Source of the DNA: Blautia coccoides
GTDB lineage: Bacteria > Bacillota > Clostridia > Lachnospirales > Lachnospiraceae
DNA: 64,000 nt
Assembly (NCBI RefSeq): GCF_034355335.1
Contig: NZ_CP136422.1
Span: 1,987,001-2,051,000 of the forward strand
Direction: 5' to 3'
Position numbers and translations under genes: made by a program. Position 1 is the stretch's first letter. Each line of letters opens with the position of its first letter. Positions 26,425 through 37,700 of the stretch are shown here, one piece after another. The notes below the pieces were generated by a model. It did not search any database and was not told the DNA's origin. It saw nothing but the letters and a program-made list of their open reading frames with translations.

Positions 26425-27453
26425 ATGCAGAAAAAGTTGGAACCAGGGGAACTGCTGGATGAAAGGGGAAATCTGGCACAGGCAGGATATGCCCTGTCAC
26501 TGGTAAAGAGATATGACAGGGGAAAGATCCGGGCCAATCCTCTCAGGATTAAGGAGTGGGATTATTATCTCATCTATAATCCTCATTTCGGAGTGGCATT
26601 GACTGTGGATGATAACAGCTATATGGGGCTTATGAGTATCTCCTTTCTGGATTTCGATCATAAGACAGAGCAGACAGTAAGCCCGATGACGGTTTTCCCC
26701 ATGGGAAAGACAAATCTGCCGCCGGATTCCGTGCATGGAGAGACAAAATACCGGGATAAAAAATGTTACTTCTCCTTTCAGGCTGAAAATGGCAGACGTG
26801 TATTGAGAGCGTGGATGAAAGATTTTGAGGGCCATGATCCCATCCGGATGAAAATCATTCTGGATGAAGAACCCAGGGACAGCATGGTGATCGCCACACC
26901 TTTTGAGAAGGAAAAAGCGTTTTACTATAATCAGAAGATCATCGGCATGCGTGCAAAAGGAGTGGTAGAATTCAGAGGTCAGCGCCATTATTTTGAACCT
27001 GAGGACAGCTTCGGTCTTCTGGATTGGGGACGGGGCGTCTGGACGTACAAAAATACCTGGTATTGGAGTGCCATGCACGGTCTGATAGATGGAAAGGTAT
27101 TTGGCTTTAACCTGGGTTACGGGTTTGGGGATACCTCCGCGGCATCTGAAAACATGCTTTTCTATGACGGTCGTGCCCATAAGCTTGAACAGGTCAGATT
27201 CCATATTCCCGGGGAGAAGGAAGGGCGTGAGAAGTATTTGGAACCCTGGTATTTTACCTCATCGGATGACAGACTGGATTTAACCTTCGTACCAATACTG
27301 GATCGCAAAGCGTATACTTCTGCGGGGATCATTCTCAGTGACCAGCATCAGGTGTTCGGCTATTTTGACGGCACGGCAGTCTTGGATGACGGAAGGAAAC
27401 TGGAGATTCGCCGCATGCTTGGATTTGCGGAAAAAGTGAGAAATAAATGGTGA
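26425..27453 (+). CDS. DUF2804 domain-containing protein
   Basis: A 342-residue protein. The beginning LDERGNLAQAGYALSLVKRY, the middle LLDWGRGVWTYKNTWYWSAM and GFNLGYGFGDTSAASENM are the DUF2804 signatures. The fold is probably a lipocalin-like or hydrolase-like beta structure; function is unknown. ATG 26425 lies eight bases after AGGGGG; GTG 26407 is less likely. A terminator follows. Confidence 0.85.
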   Translation: MQKKLEPGELLDERGNLAQAGYALSLVKRYDRGKIRANPLRIKEWDYYLIYNPHFGVALTVDDNSYMGLMSISFLDFDHKTEQTVSPMTVFPMGKTNLPPDSVHGETKYRDKKCYFSFQAENGRRVLRAWMKDFEGHDPIRMKIILDEEPRDSMVIATPFEKEKAFYYNQKIIGMRAKGVVEFRGQRHYFEPEDSFGLLDWGRGVWTYKNTWYWSAMHGLIDGKVFGFNLGYGFGDTSAASENMLFYDGRAHKLEQVRFHIPGEKEGREKYLEPWYFTSSDDRLDLTFVPILDRKAYTSAGIILSDQHQVFGYFDGTAVLDDGRKLEIRRMLGFAEKVRNKW

Positions 27454-27459
27454 CAGGAA

Positions 27460-27497
27460 AATGGAGTAAAAGTGTTGACTTTTACTCCATTTTTTGT
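27460..27497 (+). terminator. Terminator after the DUF2804 gene, overlapping the csoR promoter
   Basis: A perfect 13-base stem (AATGGAGTAAAAG with CTTTTACTCCATT), loop TGTTGA, then a T run. The -35 of the csoR promoter (27475-27480) lies in its loop and 3' arm. Confidence 0.8.
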
Positions 27498-27537
27498 TAT
27501 TGTATTTTTAACAAAGATAATACCCCCCAGGGGTGTA
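27475..27537 (+). promoter_or_regulatory. csoR-copA promoter with CsoR operator
   Basis: TTGACT (27475-27480), 17-base spacer, TATTGT (27498-27503). At 27520-27537 is a GC-centred near palindrome ATACCCCCCAGGGGTGTA, the known type of CsoR box, placed just after the start so that bound CsoR blocks transcription. A further inverted repeat GGTTCCG/CGGAACC (27550-27596) folds the leader. Confidence 0.75.
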
Positions 27538-27627
27538 GTGATAAAAAGTGGTTCCGCGTGGATTTTTGCCCATAGCCATAAGGGTACGGAACCGTTATGA
27601 TCTTTATTTTGGAAAGGGGTCTTGTAT

Positions 27628-27888
27628 ATGCAGGCAGACAGAGGGAAGATCAATCGTCTTTTGAAGACAGCACGGGGACAGATTGACGGGATTTTGAAGA
27701 TGGTGGAGGAAGACCGGTATTGTATTGACATTTCCCAGCAGCTTATGGCAACGGAAGCCATTTTGAATAAAGCAAATAAGGAGATTCTCACAGCTCATTT
27801 AAAAAATTGTATCAGAAATGCGGATACGGATGAGGAAAGAGAAGAAAAGGTGGATGAACTTGTGGCAATGCTGGGTAAAATATTGTAA
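27628..27888 (+). CDS. csoR: Copper-sensing repressor CsoR
   Basis: An 86-residue all-helical CsoR. The copper ligands are C32, H57 and C61 (Cys-His-Cys), as in copper-sensing members rather than RcnR or FrmR. It releases the operator in front of its own gene when Cu(I) binds. ATG 27628 follows AAAGGGGT; an in-frame TTG two codons earlier is less likely. copA begins 88 bases downstream. Confidence 0.92.
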   Translation: MQADRGKINRLLKTARGQIDGILKMVEEDRYCIDISQQLMATEAILNKANKEILTAHLKNCIRNADTDEEREEKVDELVAMLGKIL

Positions 27889-27976
27889 TGGTGAGGATGG
27901 AAGGCTGAACTGCCGCTTGAACCAATCCGATGTTTTGAAATAAAATGCGTCTGATCTTAGAAGGGAGTAATATATT

Positions 27977-30580
27977 ATGAAGCAGAAATTTGATGTGACA
28001 GGCATGACCTGTTCCGCCTGCTCGTCCCGGGTAGAAAAATGTGTCAGAAAGCTGCCCGGAACGAAGGATGTCAGCGTAAATCTGCTGACAAACAGCATGC
28101 AGGTGGATTTCGATGAGTCCGCACTGTCCGTACAGGAGATAGAAAATGCGGTGGAACAGGCAGGCTACGGCGCTGCAGCCGCAGGCGGGCAGGAAAAGGC
28201 AGGAGCCGGTAAAGCTGTTCTAAAAGCACAAGCCTCCCGTACAGAGGCGGCAAAGGCGGGAGAGTCCCCGGTGGAAAAACATATGCATGAGATGAAGAAC
28301 CGGATGATCCTATCTTTTCTGTTCCTGATTCCGCTGATGTATGTGTCCATGGGACATATGGCAGGACTGCCTCTTCCGGGGTTTTTAAGCGGATCGGAGA
28401 ACGGGGTGGGGTTTGCCATGACTCAGTTCCTGCTCTGCCTTCCGGTGGTGATCGTGAACCGGGCATATTATACAAAGGGATTTTCTACCCTGATGCACGG
28501 AGCACCCAATATGGATACGCTGATCGCCATTGGTTCTGCGGCATCCCTTGTTTACGGCATTTTCGCCATTTACCGCATAGGCTATGGACTTGGTGTACAG
28601 GATATAGCACTGGTGGACCAGTACAGACATGATCTGTACTTTGAGTCTGCTGTGATGATATTGGCATTTATCAATGTGGGAAAATATCTGGAGGCACGTT
28701 CCAAGGGAAAAACCAGCGAGGCCATCAGAAAACTGATGGATATGGCACCTAAAACTGCTGTGGTAGAGCGGGACGGCCGCCAGATAGAGATTCCAGCGGA
28801 GGAGGCTGTGGAAGGTGATATCTTTGTTGTAAAACCGGGAAGCAGTATTCCTGCAGACGGTATTATCATCGAGGGAAGCACCAGTGTGGATGAGGCCGCC
28901 ATCACAGGGGAGAGCATTCCTGTGGAGAAGACAGTGGGAGATACCGTGATCGCGGCTACCATGAATAAGGCGGGATTTATCCGTTTCCGGGGAACAAAAG
29001 TTGGGGAGGACACCACCTTTTCCCAGATCATCCGCCTGGTGGAGGAAGCCAGTTCCAGCAAGGCACCCATTGCCAAGATCGCAGATAAGATAGCAGGTAT
29101 TTTCGTGCCGGTAGTCATGGGGATCGCTCTGATCACGGCAGTGGCCTGGATCATAGCGGGAGCGGCTTTTGAATTTGCGCTCTCCTGTGCCATTGCGGTG
29201 CTGGTCATCTCCTGTCCCTGTGCGCTGGGACTTGCAACTCCAGTAGCCATCATGGTGGGAACCGGAAAAGGCGCGGAGAACGGAATCCTCATCAAGTCAG
29301 GGGAAGCCCTGGAGATCACACATAATATAAAGAGTGTTGTGCTTGATAAGACAGGTACGATCACCCAGGGAAAACCGCAGGTGACAGATATCCTTCCGGG
29401 AAAGCGGACGGAAACAGAACTGCTCACAGTGGCGGCTTCCCTGGAGGAGAAAAGTGAACATCCTCTGGCAGAGGCAATTCTGGAGAGGGCAAAGGTAGAG
29501 GGGATAAGAGCTGACAAAGCAGAGGATTTCCTTGCTGTGCCGGGACGCGGCGTGCAGGCCCGAATAAACGGAAAACTGTACTTTGCGGGAAGTCAGAAGT
29601 TTGCGGAGGAAAAAGGGATTGCCGCAGAAAAACAGAGACAGGATATGGAGCGTCTGGCCATGGAGGGTAAGACCCCGCTTCTGTTCTTTGATGAGAAGGA
29701 AATCCTGGGCATTATAGCCGCAGCCGATGTGGTGAAGGATACAAGCGCCCAGGCTATTCGGGAAATGAAGAAGCTGGGCATAGAAGTCATCATGCTCACA
29801 GGTGACAACAGAAGAACTGCCGAGGCGATCAAAAGGCAGTTGGATATAGATACCGTCATTGCTGAGGTGCTGCCTCAGGACAAGGAGCGGGAAGTGGCAA
29901 AGTTGCAGGAGGGCGGAAGAACTGTCGCTATGGTAGGCGACGGCATCAACGATGCGCCTGCTCTTGCCAGAGCCGATGTGGGGATCGCCATTGGTGCAGG
30001 TACGGATGTGGCTATTGAGAGTGCGGATATCGTGCTGATGAAGAGTGACCTTCTGGATGTAGTCACAGCAGTAGGCCTGAGCAAAGCGGTCATCCGCAAT
30101 ATTAAACAGAATCTGTTCTGGGCATTTTTCTATAACGCCTGTGGAATTCCCCTGGCGGCGGGGCTTCTGTACCTCATGTTCGGCTTAAAGCTAAGCCCTA
30201 TGTTCGGCGCGGCAGCCATGAGTCTCAGCAGCTTTTTTGTTGTGACCAATGCCCTGCGGCTTCGCTTCTTTCACGTACTGAAGAAGCCTGCGGCAAAGGA
30301 ACAGATAGAAACTGAAGGTACTGTAAAACAAGGCAGAACACTGCCGGAAAATAAGGAGGAAATAAAAATGATCACAATGAAGATTGAAGGAATGATGTGC
30401 CCCCACTGCCAGGCAGCAGTGACAAAAGCGCTGAATGCCGTGGAGGGTGTGAAAAAGACAGACGTAAGCCTGGATGACAAGGCAGCATATGTGGAAGCAG
30501 AGGAGGATGTATCTGAAGATGCGCTGAAAAAGGCTGTTGTGGATGCTGGATATGAAGTGACAGAAATAACAATGCAATAA
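27977..30580 (+). CDS. copA: Copper-exporting P-type ATPase with C-terminal CopZ-like domain
   Basis: An 867-residue P1B ATPase that pumps Cu(I) out of the cell. Order: heavy-metal-binding domain (GMTCSACSS, C12 and C15), linker, membrane helices, actuator TGES (310-313), the CPC transport motif (413-415), phosphorylation motif DKTGT (457-461), nucleotide domain, GDGINDAPAL, final helices. After residue ~770 comes a charged linker and a second metal-binding domain (GMMCPHC, C808 and C811) that is normally a separate CopZ protein. The extra domain at the C-terminus is unusual; most CopA proteins carry such domains only at the N-terminus. See the internal start at 30368. Confidence 0.93.
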   Translation: MKQKFDVTGMTCSACSSRVEKCVRKLPGTKDVSVNLLTNSMQVDFDESALSVQEIENAVEQAGYGAAAAGGQEKAGAGKAVLKAQASRTEAAKAGESPVEKHMHEMKNRMILSFLFLIPLMYVSMGHMAGLPLPGFLSGSENGVGFAMTQFLLCLPVVIVNRAYYTKGFSTLMHGAPNMDTLIAIGSAASLVYGIFAIYRIGYGLGVQDIALVDQYRHDLYFESAVMILAFINVGKYLEARSKGKTSEAIRKLMDMAPKTAVVERDGRQIEIPAEEAVEGDIFVVKPGSSIPADGIIIEGSTSVDEAAITGESIPVEKTVGDTVIAATMNKAGFIRFRGTKVGEDTTFSQIIRLVEEASSSKAPIAKIADKIAGIFVPVVMGIALITAVAWIIAGAAFEFALSCAIAVLVISCPCALGLATPVAIMVGTGKGAENGILIKSGEALEITHNIKSVVLDKTGTITQGKPQVTDILPGKRTETELLTVAASLEEKSEHPLAEAILERAKVEGIRADKAEDFLAVPGRGVQARINGKLYFAGSQKFAEEKGIAAEKQRQDMERLAMEGKTPLLFFDEKEILGIIAAADVVKDTSAQAIREMKKLGIEVIMLTGDNRRTAEAIKRQLDIDTVIAEVLPQDKEREVAKLQEGGRTVAMVGDGINDAPALARADVGIAIGAGTDVAIESADIVLMKSDLLDVVTAVGLSKAVIRNIKQNLFWAFFYNACGIPLAAGLLYLMFGLKLSPMFGAAAMSLSSFFVVTNALRLRFFHVLKKPAAKEQIETEGTVKQGRTLPENKEEIKMITMKIEGMMCPHCQAAVTKALNAVEGVKKTDVSLDDKAAYVEAEEDVSEDALKKAVVDAGYEVTEITMQ
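30368..30580 (+). CDS. copZ: CopZ-like copper chaperone from an internal in-frame start of copA
   Basis: Inside copA, AAGGAGGA (30353-30360) stands seven bases before an in-frame ATG at 30368. Translation from there gives a 70-residue ferredoxin-like metal-binding domain with GMMCPHC, the size and sequence type of the chaperone CopZ. The site is as good as any in the window, so a free chaperone is probably made as well as the fused domain. Alternatively, an ancestral copA stop was lost and the old copZ site remains. Which form dominates cannot be told from sequence. Confidence 0.6.
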   Translation: MITMKIEGMMCPHCQAAVTKALNAVEGVKKTDVSLDDKAAYVEAEEDVSEDALKKAVVDAGYEVTEITMQ

Positions 30581-30612
30581 GTTTGTACAACTGACAAAGA
30601 AATGTTAAAAGG

Positions 30613-30647
30613 GCAGAACATCATTTGAACGTGGTGTTCTGCTTTTT
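30613..30647 (+). terminator. Terminator after copA
   Basis: Stem GCAGAACATCA with TGGTGTTCTGC (one wobble) followed by TTTTT. Confidence 0.75.
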
Positions 30648-30838
30648 AGATGTCAATGACAGTTTTGCTTGTTAAAGTTTCGGATTGATGTGCATAGGAC
30701 GGCCTTGTCATGCGGAGGGCTTATCTGTTATACTTTGCGTATGGCCGAAAATGAAGATTGAGAAAGCGGAGAACCGCGGATGAATCCGGCGGGCAGTCCG
30801 CAGAATAGATAAAACCACGGCAGGAAAGGAGACCTATC

Positions 30839-31375
30839 ATGATACGTGTAGGTATGGGGTATGATGTACACAAACTGGTGGAGGGAAGGGATCTGATACT
30901 GGGGGGAGTGAATATCCCCTGGGAGAAAGGCCTTCTGGGACATTCCGACGCGGATGTGCTTCTGCATGCCATTATGGATGCGCTTTTGGGGGCAGCAGCG
31001 CTTGGCGATATCGGAAGACATTTCCCGGACACAGATCCGGAATATAAGGGGATTTCCAGTATGAAGCTGCTTGCGCATGTGGGCACCCTTCTGGAAGAAA
31101 ATATGTATGTCGTCAACAATATTGACGCCACCATTATTGCGCAGAAACCCAAAATGATGCCCCACATTGAGCATATGGTAAAAAATGTAGCAGAGGTCCT
31201 GCATTTGGAGGAAAACCAGGTCAATATCAAAGCAACCACAGAGGAAGGGCTTGGCTTTACCGGCACAGGTGAGGGGATTTCCGCTCAGGCTGTCTGCGCG
31301 CTTACAGATGCCAGGGATCTTATGGTGGATGACCGCACAGGCGGAGGCTGCGGCGGGTGCTGCCAGAGACAGTAA
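30839..31375 (+). CDS. ispF: 2-C-methyl-D-erythritol 2,4-cyclodiphosphate synthase
   Basis: A 178-residue enzyme of the non-mevalonate isoprenoid pathway. Metal ligands appear in GYDVHKL (D8, H10) and H42 follows in [23 protein letters not shown] and the C-terminal [16 protein letters not shown] are signature segments. It forms a trimer in the cytoplasm. The usual end is near residue 160; here a cysteine- and glycine-rich tail ([12 protein letters not shown]) is added, which is odd. AGGAGACC precedes the ATG. Confidence 0.94.
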   Translation: MIRVGMGYDVHKLVEGRDLILGGVNIPWEKGLLGHSDADVLLHAIMDALLGAAALGDIGRHFPDTDPEYKGISSMKLLAHVGTLLEENMYVVNNIDATIIAQKPKMMPHIEHMVKNVAEVLHLEENQVNIKATTEEGLGFTGTGEGISAQAVCALTDARDLMVDDRTGGGCGGCCQRQ

Positions 31376-31402
31376 TAAACAACAGGAGAGGATCAGGAAA
31401 CA

Positions 31403-32956
31403 ATGAGTATATTAAACGTAGAACATTTGTCCCACGGCTTCGGTGACAGGGCTATTTTTCAGGATGTATCTTTCCGCCTTTTAAAGGGCGAGCATATCGG
31501 TCTTGTGGGTGCCAACGGCGAGGGAAAATCCACTTTCATGAATATTATCACCAATAAACTGATGCCGGATGAGGGAAAGATCGAGTGGGCAAAAAATGTC
31601 CGTGTGGGATATCTGGATCAGCACACCGCACTGGTAAAGGGAATGACCATCCGTGATGTGCTGAAGTCCGCATTTGCCTGGCTTTTTGAGATGGAGGAGA
31701 ACATGAATTCCATCTGCGACCGCATGGGAGAGGCATCAGAGGAGGAGCTGGAACGGATGATGGAGGAACTGGGCACCATTCAGGACATGCTCACCATGCA
31801 TGATTTCTACATTATAGATTCTAAAGTGGAGGAAGTGGGCAGGGCACTGGGACTTTCCGATATCGGCCTTGACAAGGATGTGACGGATCTGAGCGGCGGC
31901 CAGAGGACCAAGGTGCTCTTAGGAAGGCTGCTCCTGGAAAAACCGGACATCCTTCTGTTGGATGAGCCCACCAACTATCTGGATGAGGTGCATATAGAAT
32001 GGCTGAAACGGTATCTGCAGGATTATGAAAATGCCTTCATACTGATCTCCCATGACATACCATTTCTGAACCAGGTGGTGAATCTGATCTATCATATGGA
32101 TAACCAGCAGTTGAACCGGTATGTGGGGGACTATGACCATTTCCAGGAAGTCTATGCAGTAAAGAAAGCCCAGCTTGAGGCGGCATACCAGAGGCAGCAG
32201 CAGGAGATCAGTGAGCTGAAGGACTTTGTCGCGCGCAATAAAGCCCGTGTGGCTACCAGGAATATGGCCATGTCCAGACAGAAGAAGCTGGACAAGATGG
32301 ATGTCATTGAGCTGGCCAGGGAAAAGCCAAAGCCGGAATTCCACTTTCTGACAGCCAGAACCCCCAGCCGCTTTGTGGTGGAGACAAAGGAACTGGTCAT
32401 AGGCTATGAGGAACCCCTTTCAAAGCCCCTGACCCTTACGGTGGAGAGAGGGGAAAAGATAGCCCTTGTAGGTGCCAACGGCATCGGCAAGACCACTCTG
32501 CTGAAGAGCATTTTAGGATTGATCCCCGCGCTGTCGGGCAAAGTACATCTGGGAGATTATCTGGAGATCGGATATTTTGAACAGGAAATGCCTCAGGGCA
32601 ACAAACGCACCTGTATTGAGGAGATATGGGAGGAGTTTCCTGCCTACACCCAGTATGAAGTGAGGGCAGCTCTGGCAAAATGCGGACTGACGACCAAACA
32701 TATTGAGAGTCTGGTGCGTGTTTTGAGCGGCGGAGAGCAGGCAAAGGTCCGCCTCTGCAAGATCCTGAACCGGCAGACCAACCTGCTGCTCCTGGATGAG
32801 CCCACCAACCATCTGGACGTGGATGCCAAGGCGGAATTAAAGCGTGCCCTGCAGGAATATAAAGGTACGATCCTCATGGTATGCCACGAACCGGAGTTCT
32901 ATGACGGCCTGGTTTCCAAGGTGTGGGACTGCTCTGAATGGACGACCAGGATCTGA
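31403..32956 (+). CDS. ABC-F family ATPase
   Basis: A 517-residue protein with two ABC domains and no membrane part. Domain 1: Walker A GANGEGKST, signature LSGGQRTK, Walker B ILLLDEPTNYLD. A linker rich in charged residues (about 240-310) follows, then domain 2: GANGIGKTT, LSGGEQAKVR, LLLLDEPTNHLD. This is the ABC-F layout of ribosome-binding translation factors; some give antibiotic resistance. It is a housekeeping-like member (Uup/YdiF/YbiT area); no drug link is visible. It lies 27 bases after ispF. Confidence 0.9.
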   Translation: MSILNVEHLSHGFGDRAIFQDVSFRLLKGEHIGLVGANGEGKSTFMNIITNKLMPDEGKIEWAKNVRVGYLDQHTALVKGMTIRDVLKSAFAWLFEMEENMNSICDRMGEASEEELERMMEELGTIQDMLTMHDFYIIDSKVEEVGRALGLSDIGLDKDVTDLSGGQRTKVLLGRLLLEKPDILLLDEPTNYLDEVHIEWLKRYLQDYENAFILISHDIPFLNQVVNLIYHMDNQQLNRYVGDYDHFQEVYAVKKAQLEAAYQRQQQEISELKDFVARNKARVATRNMAMSRQKKLDKMDVIELAREKPKPEFHFLTARTPSRFVVETKELVIGYEEPLSKPLTLTVERGEKIALVGANGIGKTTLLKSILGLIPALSGKVHLGDYLEIGYFEQEMPQGNKRTCIEEIWEEFPAYTQYEVRAALAKCGLTTKHIESLVRVLSGGEQAKVRLCKILNRQTNLLLLDEPTNHLDVDAKAELKRALQEYKGTILMVCHEPEFYDGLVSKVWDCSEWTTRI

Positions 32957-33097
32957 CAGAGACTGGCCATTGTCAATACACTACAAATAAAACACTTTAA
33001 ACCAAAGAAGTATATGACACTTTCACAAAATAAAGATTCACTTTTCCTGGAAAAAATCTCAAAAAAGTAAAATTTATGAAAAAATCTGCAAGAATGA

Positions 33098-34513
<1,416 letters not shown>

Positions 34514-34582
34514 TAACGTATGATTTGAACAGCCTTCCTTGAAAATTAAGATAAAATAGATAGAAATCAGCCTCTTGTAAGC

Positions 34583-34620
34583 AGCGGGTGCAGAATCTTA
34601 AGATTTTGCGCCCGCTTTTG
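34583..34620 (+). terminator. Terminator after gdhA
   Basis: A 15-base stem around TTAA (AGCGGGTGCAGAATC with GATTTTGCGCCCGCT, mismatch tolerant) then TTTTG. Confidence 0.75.
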
Positions 34621-34632
34621 TCTTGAAAAATC

Positions 34633-34661
34633 TTGTTTGCAGGCGCGCAGTGAGCTATAAT
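34633..34661 (+). promoter_or_regulatory. Promoter of the signalling operon
   Basis: TTGTTT (34633-34638), 17-base spacer, TATAAT (34656-34661), about 40 bases before the kinase ATG. Confidence 0.6.
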
Positions 34662-34703
34662 GAAAGATAATCAGAACTGCAGGAAGATGCAGGGGAGGTA
34701 TAC

Positions 34704-37700
34704 ATGAAGAACCCTTTCGCGGAAAGTTTGGTAAAAGCATTTTTTAATGCCTATCTGGTAGAACGCAGTGTGGAGAAGACGGAGGTCTATCTGCACCGTG
34801 AGATCCAGTGGATAGGAACCGGTGAACAGGAATTTGCAAGAGACAAGACGGAAGCCATGAGGGCACTCAGGGAAGAGATGGAAATGGACCCCGTGCCCTA
34901 TTATATAAATTATGAATACATAGAGAGCAGAGACCTGGGTGAGTGTACTTCTGTTCTGATCCAGATGCAGGTAGGACGCAGGGAGCCGGAGGAGGAAATC
35001 TCCATATATCTTCGTGTCACAGCCTTTTGCATAAGGGAAGAAGAGGGATGGAAGATAGTCTCTATCCATGCGTCGGTAGCGGCGGCAGATCAGGAAGAGG
35101 GTTCTTATTTTCCGGATTCCAACGGCAGGGAGTCCAGAAAAGAGATGGAAAAGCAGATTTCCGGCCGTTCCATGGATCTGATCAAGCGAAGTATACCGGG
35201 AGGGATGATGGGCGGATATATAGAGGAAGGCTTTCCTCTGTATTTTATCAATGACCAGCTACTCAATTACCTGGGATATGCCTCTTATGATGAATACGTG
35301 AGGGATATAGACGGCAAAGTGATGAACTGTATGCACCCCCAGGATGCTCCGAATATAGATGCCGTTGTGGAGGCAGCCCTTGCCAAAGGAGAGGAATACG
35401 AAGTACAGTACCGCATGCGGCGCAGGGACGGAAGTTACCTTTGGGTCAATGATATGGGCAGAAAGGCTGTCTCTGATTCCGGAAGGGAAATCTGCATCAG
35501 CACCATCCGGGACATCACAGATGAAGTGGAGCACAGACAGGAGATCGAAAGGCAGAAGGAATGGTATGACAGGCTTTTGCAGTCTGTACTGTGCGGTATC
35601 GTCCAGTATAAAGCCAAGGATGACATGAGCGTGGAATTTAAGATGGCCAATAATGAGGCCATGCGCATTTTCGGATATGACCCGGAGGAGTTTCAGGCAA
35701 AAAAGATCTGGAATCTGCCGGCACTGGTGGCAGAAGAGGACAGGGAACGGGTGATAGAGGAATTTTCTTCCCTCAAAAAAGCCGGGGACCGGAAAGGGTA
35801 TGAATACAGACTGCTCAAAAAGAACGGAGATAAATGCTGGATCGTTGGCAATGCGGAGCTGCTCTATGATATAGACGGGGACCTGGTCTTTCAAAGTGTG
35901 TTTATTGACATCCACAAGCGGAAGGAGACAGAACTGCGGAATGTGAACCTTAAAAGGCAGGTGGAGGCCAGCCGGGAGCTTCTGCGGTTTTCCCTGGAGA
36001 ATACAGCCTTCTATGATTTCTATTACTATCCGGAGAAGAGGATACTGATAAATTCTGAGCGCACATGTCGGTATTTCAGATGCAGAAAAGAGTATGCTCA
36101 TATGCCGGAAAGCTTCATTGAGGAACATGTGGAGGAAGAGTTTGCACAGGACTATAGGAAAATGTTCCGACAGATCTATGAGGGGGAAAAGACTGCCGCC
36201 TGTGTATTCAGAAGCCGGAAGACAGGAATCTGGTGCAGATCTTTTTTGTCTGCGGTAGAGCATGGGACAGGGGAAGGCCAGATTTCCTACATAGGAATCA
36301 CGGAAGACATCACAAAAGAAAAAAATGCGGAGCTGGACAATATTCGTCTTCAGGCTATCTATGATTTTACCATGGAGCATGATTATGAGTATCTGAGTAT
36401 CATAGATGCAAAAAAGAACCAGTATGCCATAAGGTTTTCCGATAAGGAGGCATACCCGGATATTCCCCTTACGGGAATGTATGACAAAACCCTGGAACAG
36501 TTTGCCGGGTACTATGTGGCAGAGCAGGACCGGGATGCGTGGATCTCCAAGATAAGTCTTGAAAATCTGGAACAGTGCCTTCGGAAAGATACGGATCTGG
36601 TACAGTTTATCTATCTCTCCGATAAGGGAAGGTATAAGGAGCTGCGCATCTGCTGCTTTGAAGGGCAGAGGGATATGTACCTGATGACATCCAGAGACGT
36701 GCATGATGTGATGAAGAAGGAGGAGGAGAGCCGCCAGGTGCTCGAAGAAGCGCTGAGAGCCGCGGACCGGGCAAACAGGGCAAAATCTGACTTCCTCTCC
36801 AGGATGAGCCACGAAATCCGAACGCCTATGAATGCAGTCATCGGCCTTACGGAGCTGTGCCTCAGATCAGAGGAGGGCTTTGACAGCTGCAGGACCAGAC
36901 TGGAACAGATCAGAGTGTCTGCCGGTTATCTGCTGGCGCTGATCAACGATATTCTGGATATGTCAAAGATAGAAAACGGCAAGATGAAGATAACAGAGGA
37001 CCCCTTCTCCCTGGGCGTGATGATGAGGGAGATTACGGATATCCTTCTTTTGCAGACAAAGGAAAAAAATATTCATTTTACCCTCCGCGCGGAGAACGAG
37101 GAGGATGCTTTTGAAGGTGACAGCATGCATATTAAGCAGATCCTTTTGAATCTTCTGTCAAATGCTGTGAAGTTTACGCCTGAGGGCGGGAGCATTCTTC
37201 TGGAAGCAGTGGTGCAGCCGGAAGAGAAGGGGATTCTGCCGGTACGGTTTCTGGTAAAAGATACAGGGATCGGGATTGCCCGGGAGGATCAGGAGAGGAT
37301 CTTTAAAGCTTTTGAACAGGTAGAAGAAACAGAGAGCCGCCAGATGGGAACCGGCCTGGGCCTGTCCATCAGCAGAAGCCTGACAGAACTTATGGGCGGC
37401 ACTCTGAGCGTGGAAAGCTGTCCGGGCAAAGGCGCTGCGTTTTCCTTTACGCTGCCTTTGAGAAGGGGAACGCTCTGCAGAGAGGATACTTCCGGGTGTG
37501 AGTGCAGATGGGAGGATTTAAGAGTCCTTTTGGCAGAGGACAATGAGATCAATGCGGAGATAACAGCAGAAATTTTGAAAATGTGGGGAATCCGGACAGA
37601 CCTGGCAGCAGATGGAAAACAGGCCGTCCAGTGTTTTGCAGACAGCAGGCCGGAGACCTATGGAATGATACTGATGGACTTAAAAATGCCGGTTATGGAT

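Noticed and set aside
28582..29517. 311-codon antisense frame within copA
   Set aside because: Shadow of a real gene with a low-complexity serine/threonine/alanine-rich composition.
35259..36812. 517-codon antisense frame on the minus strand within the kinase gene
   Set aside because: It mirrors the coding frame of the kinase, lacks a ribosome binding site and encodes no recognisable family.
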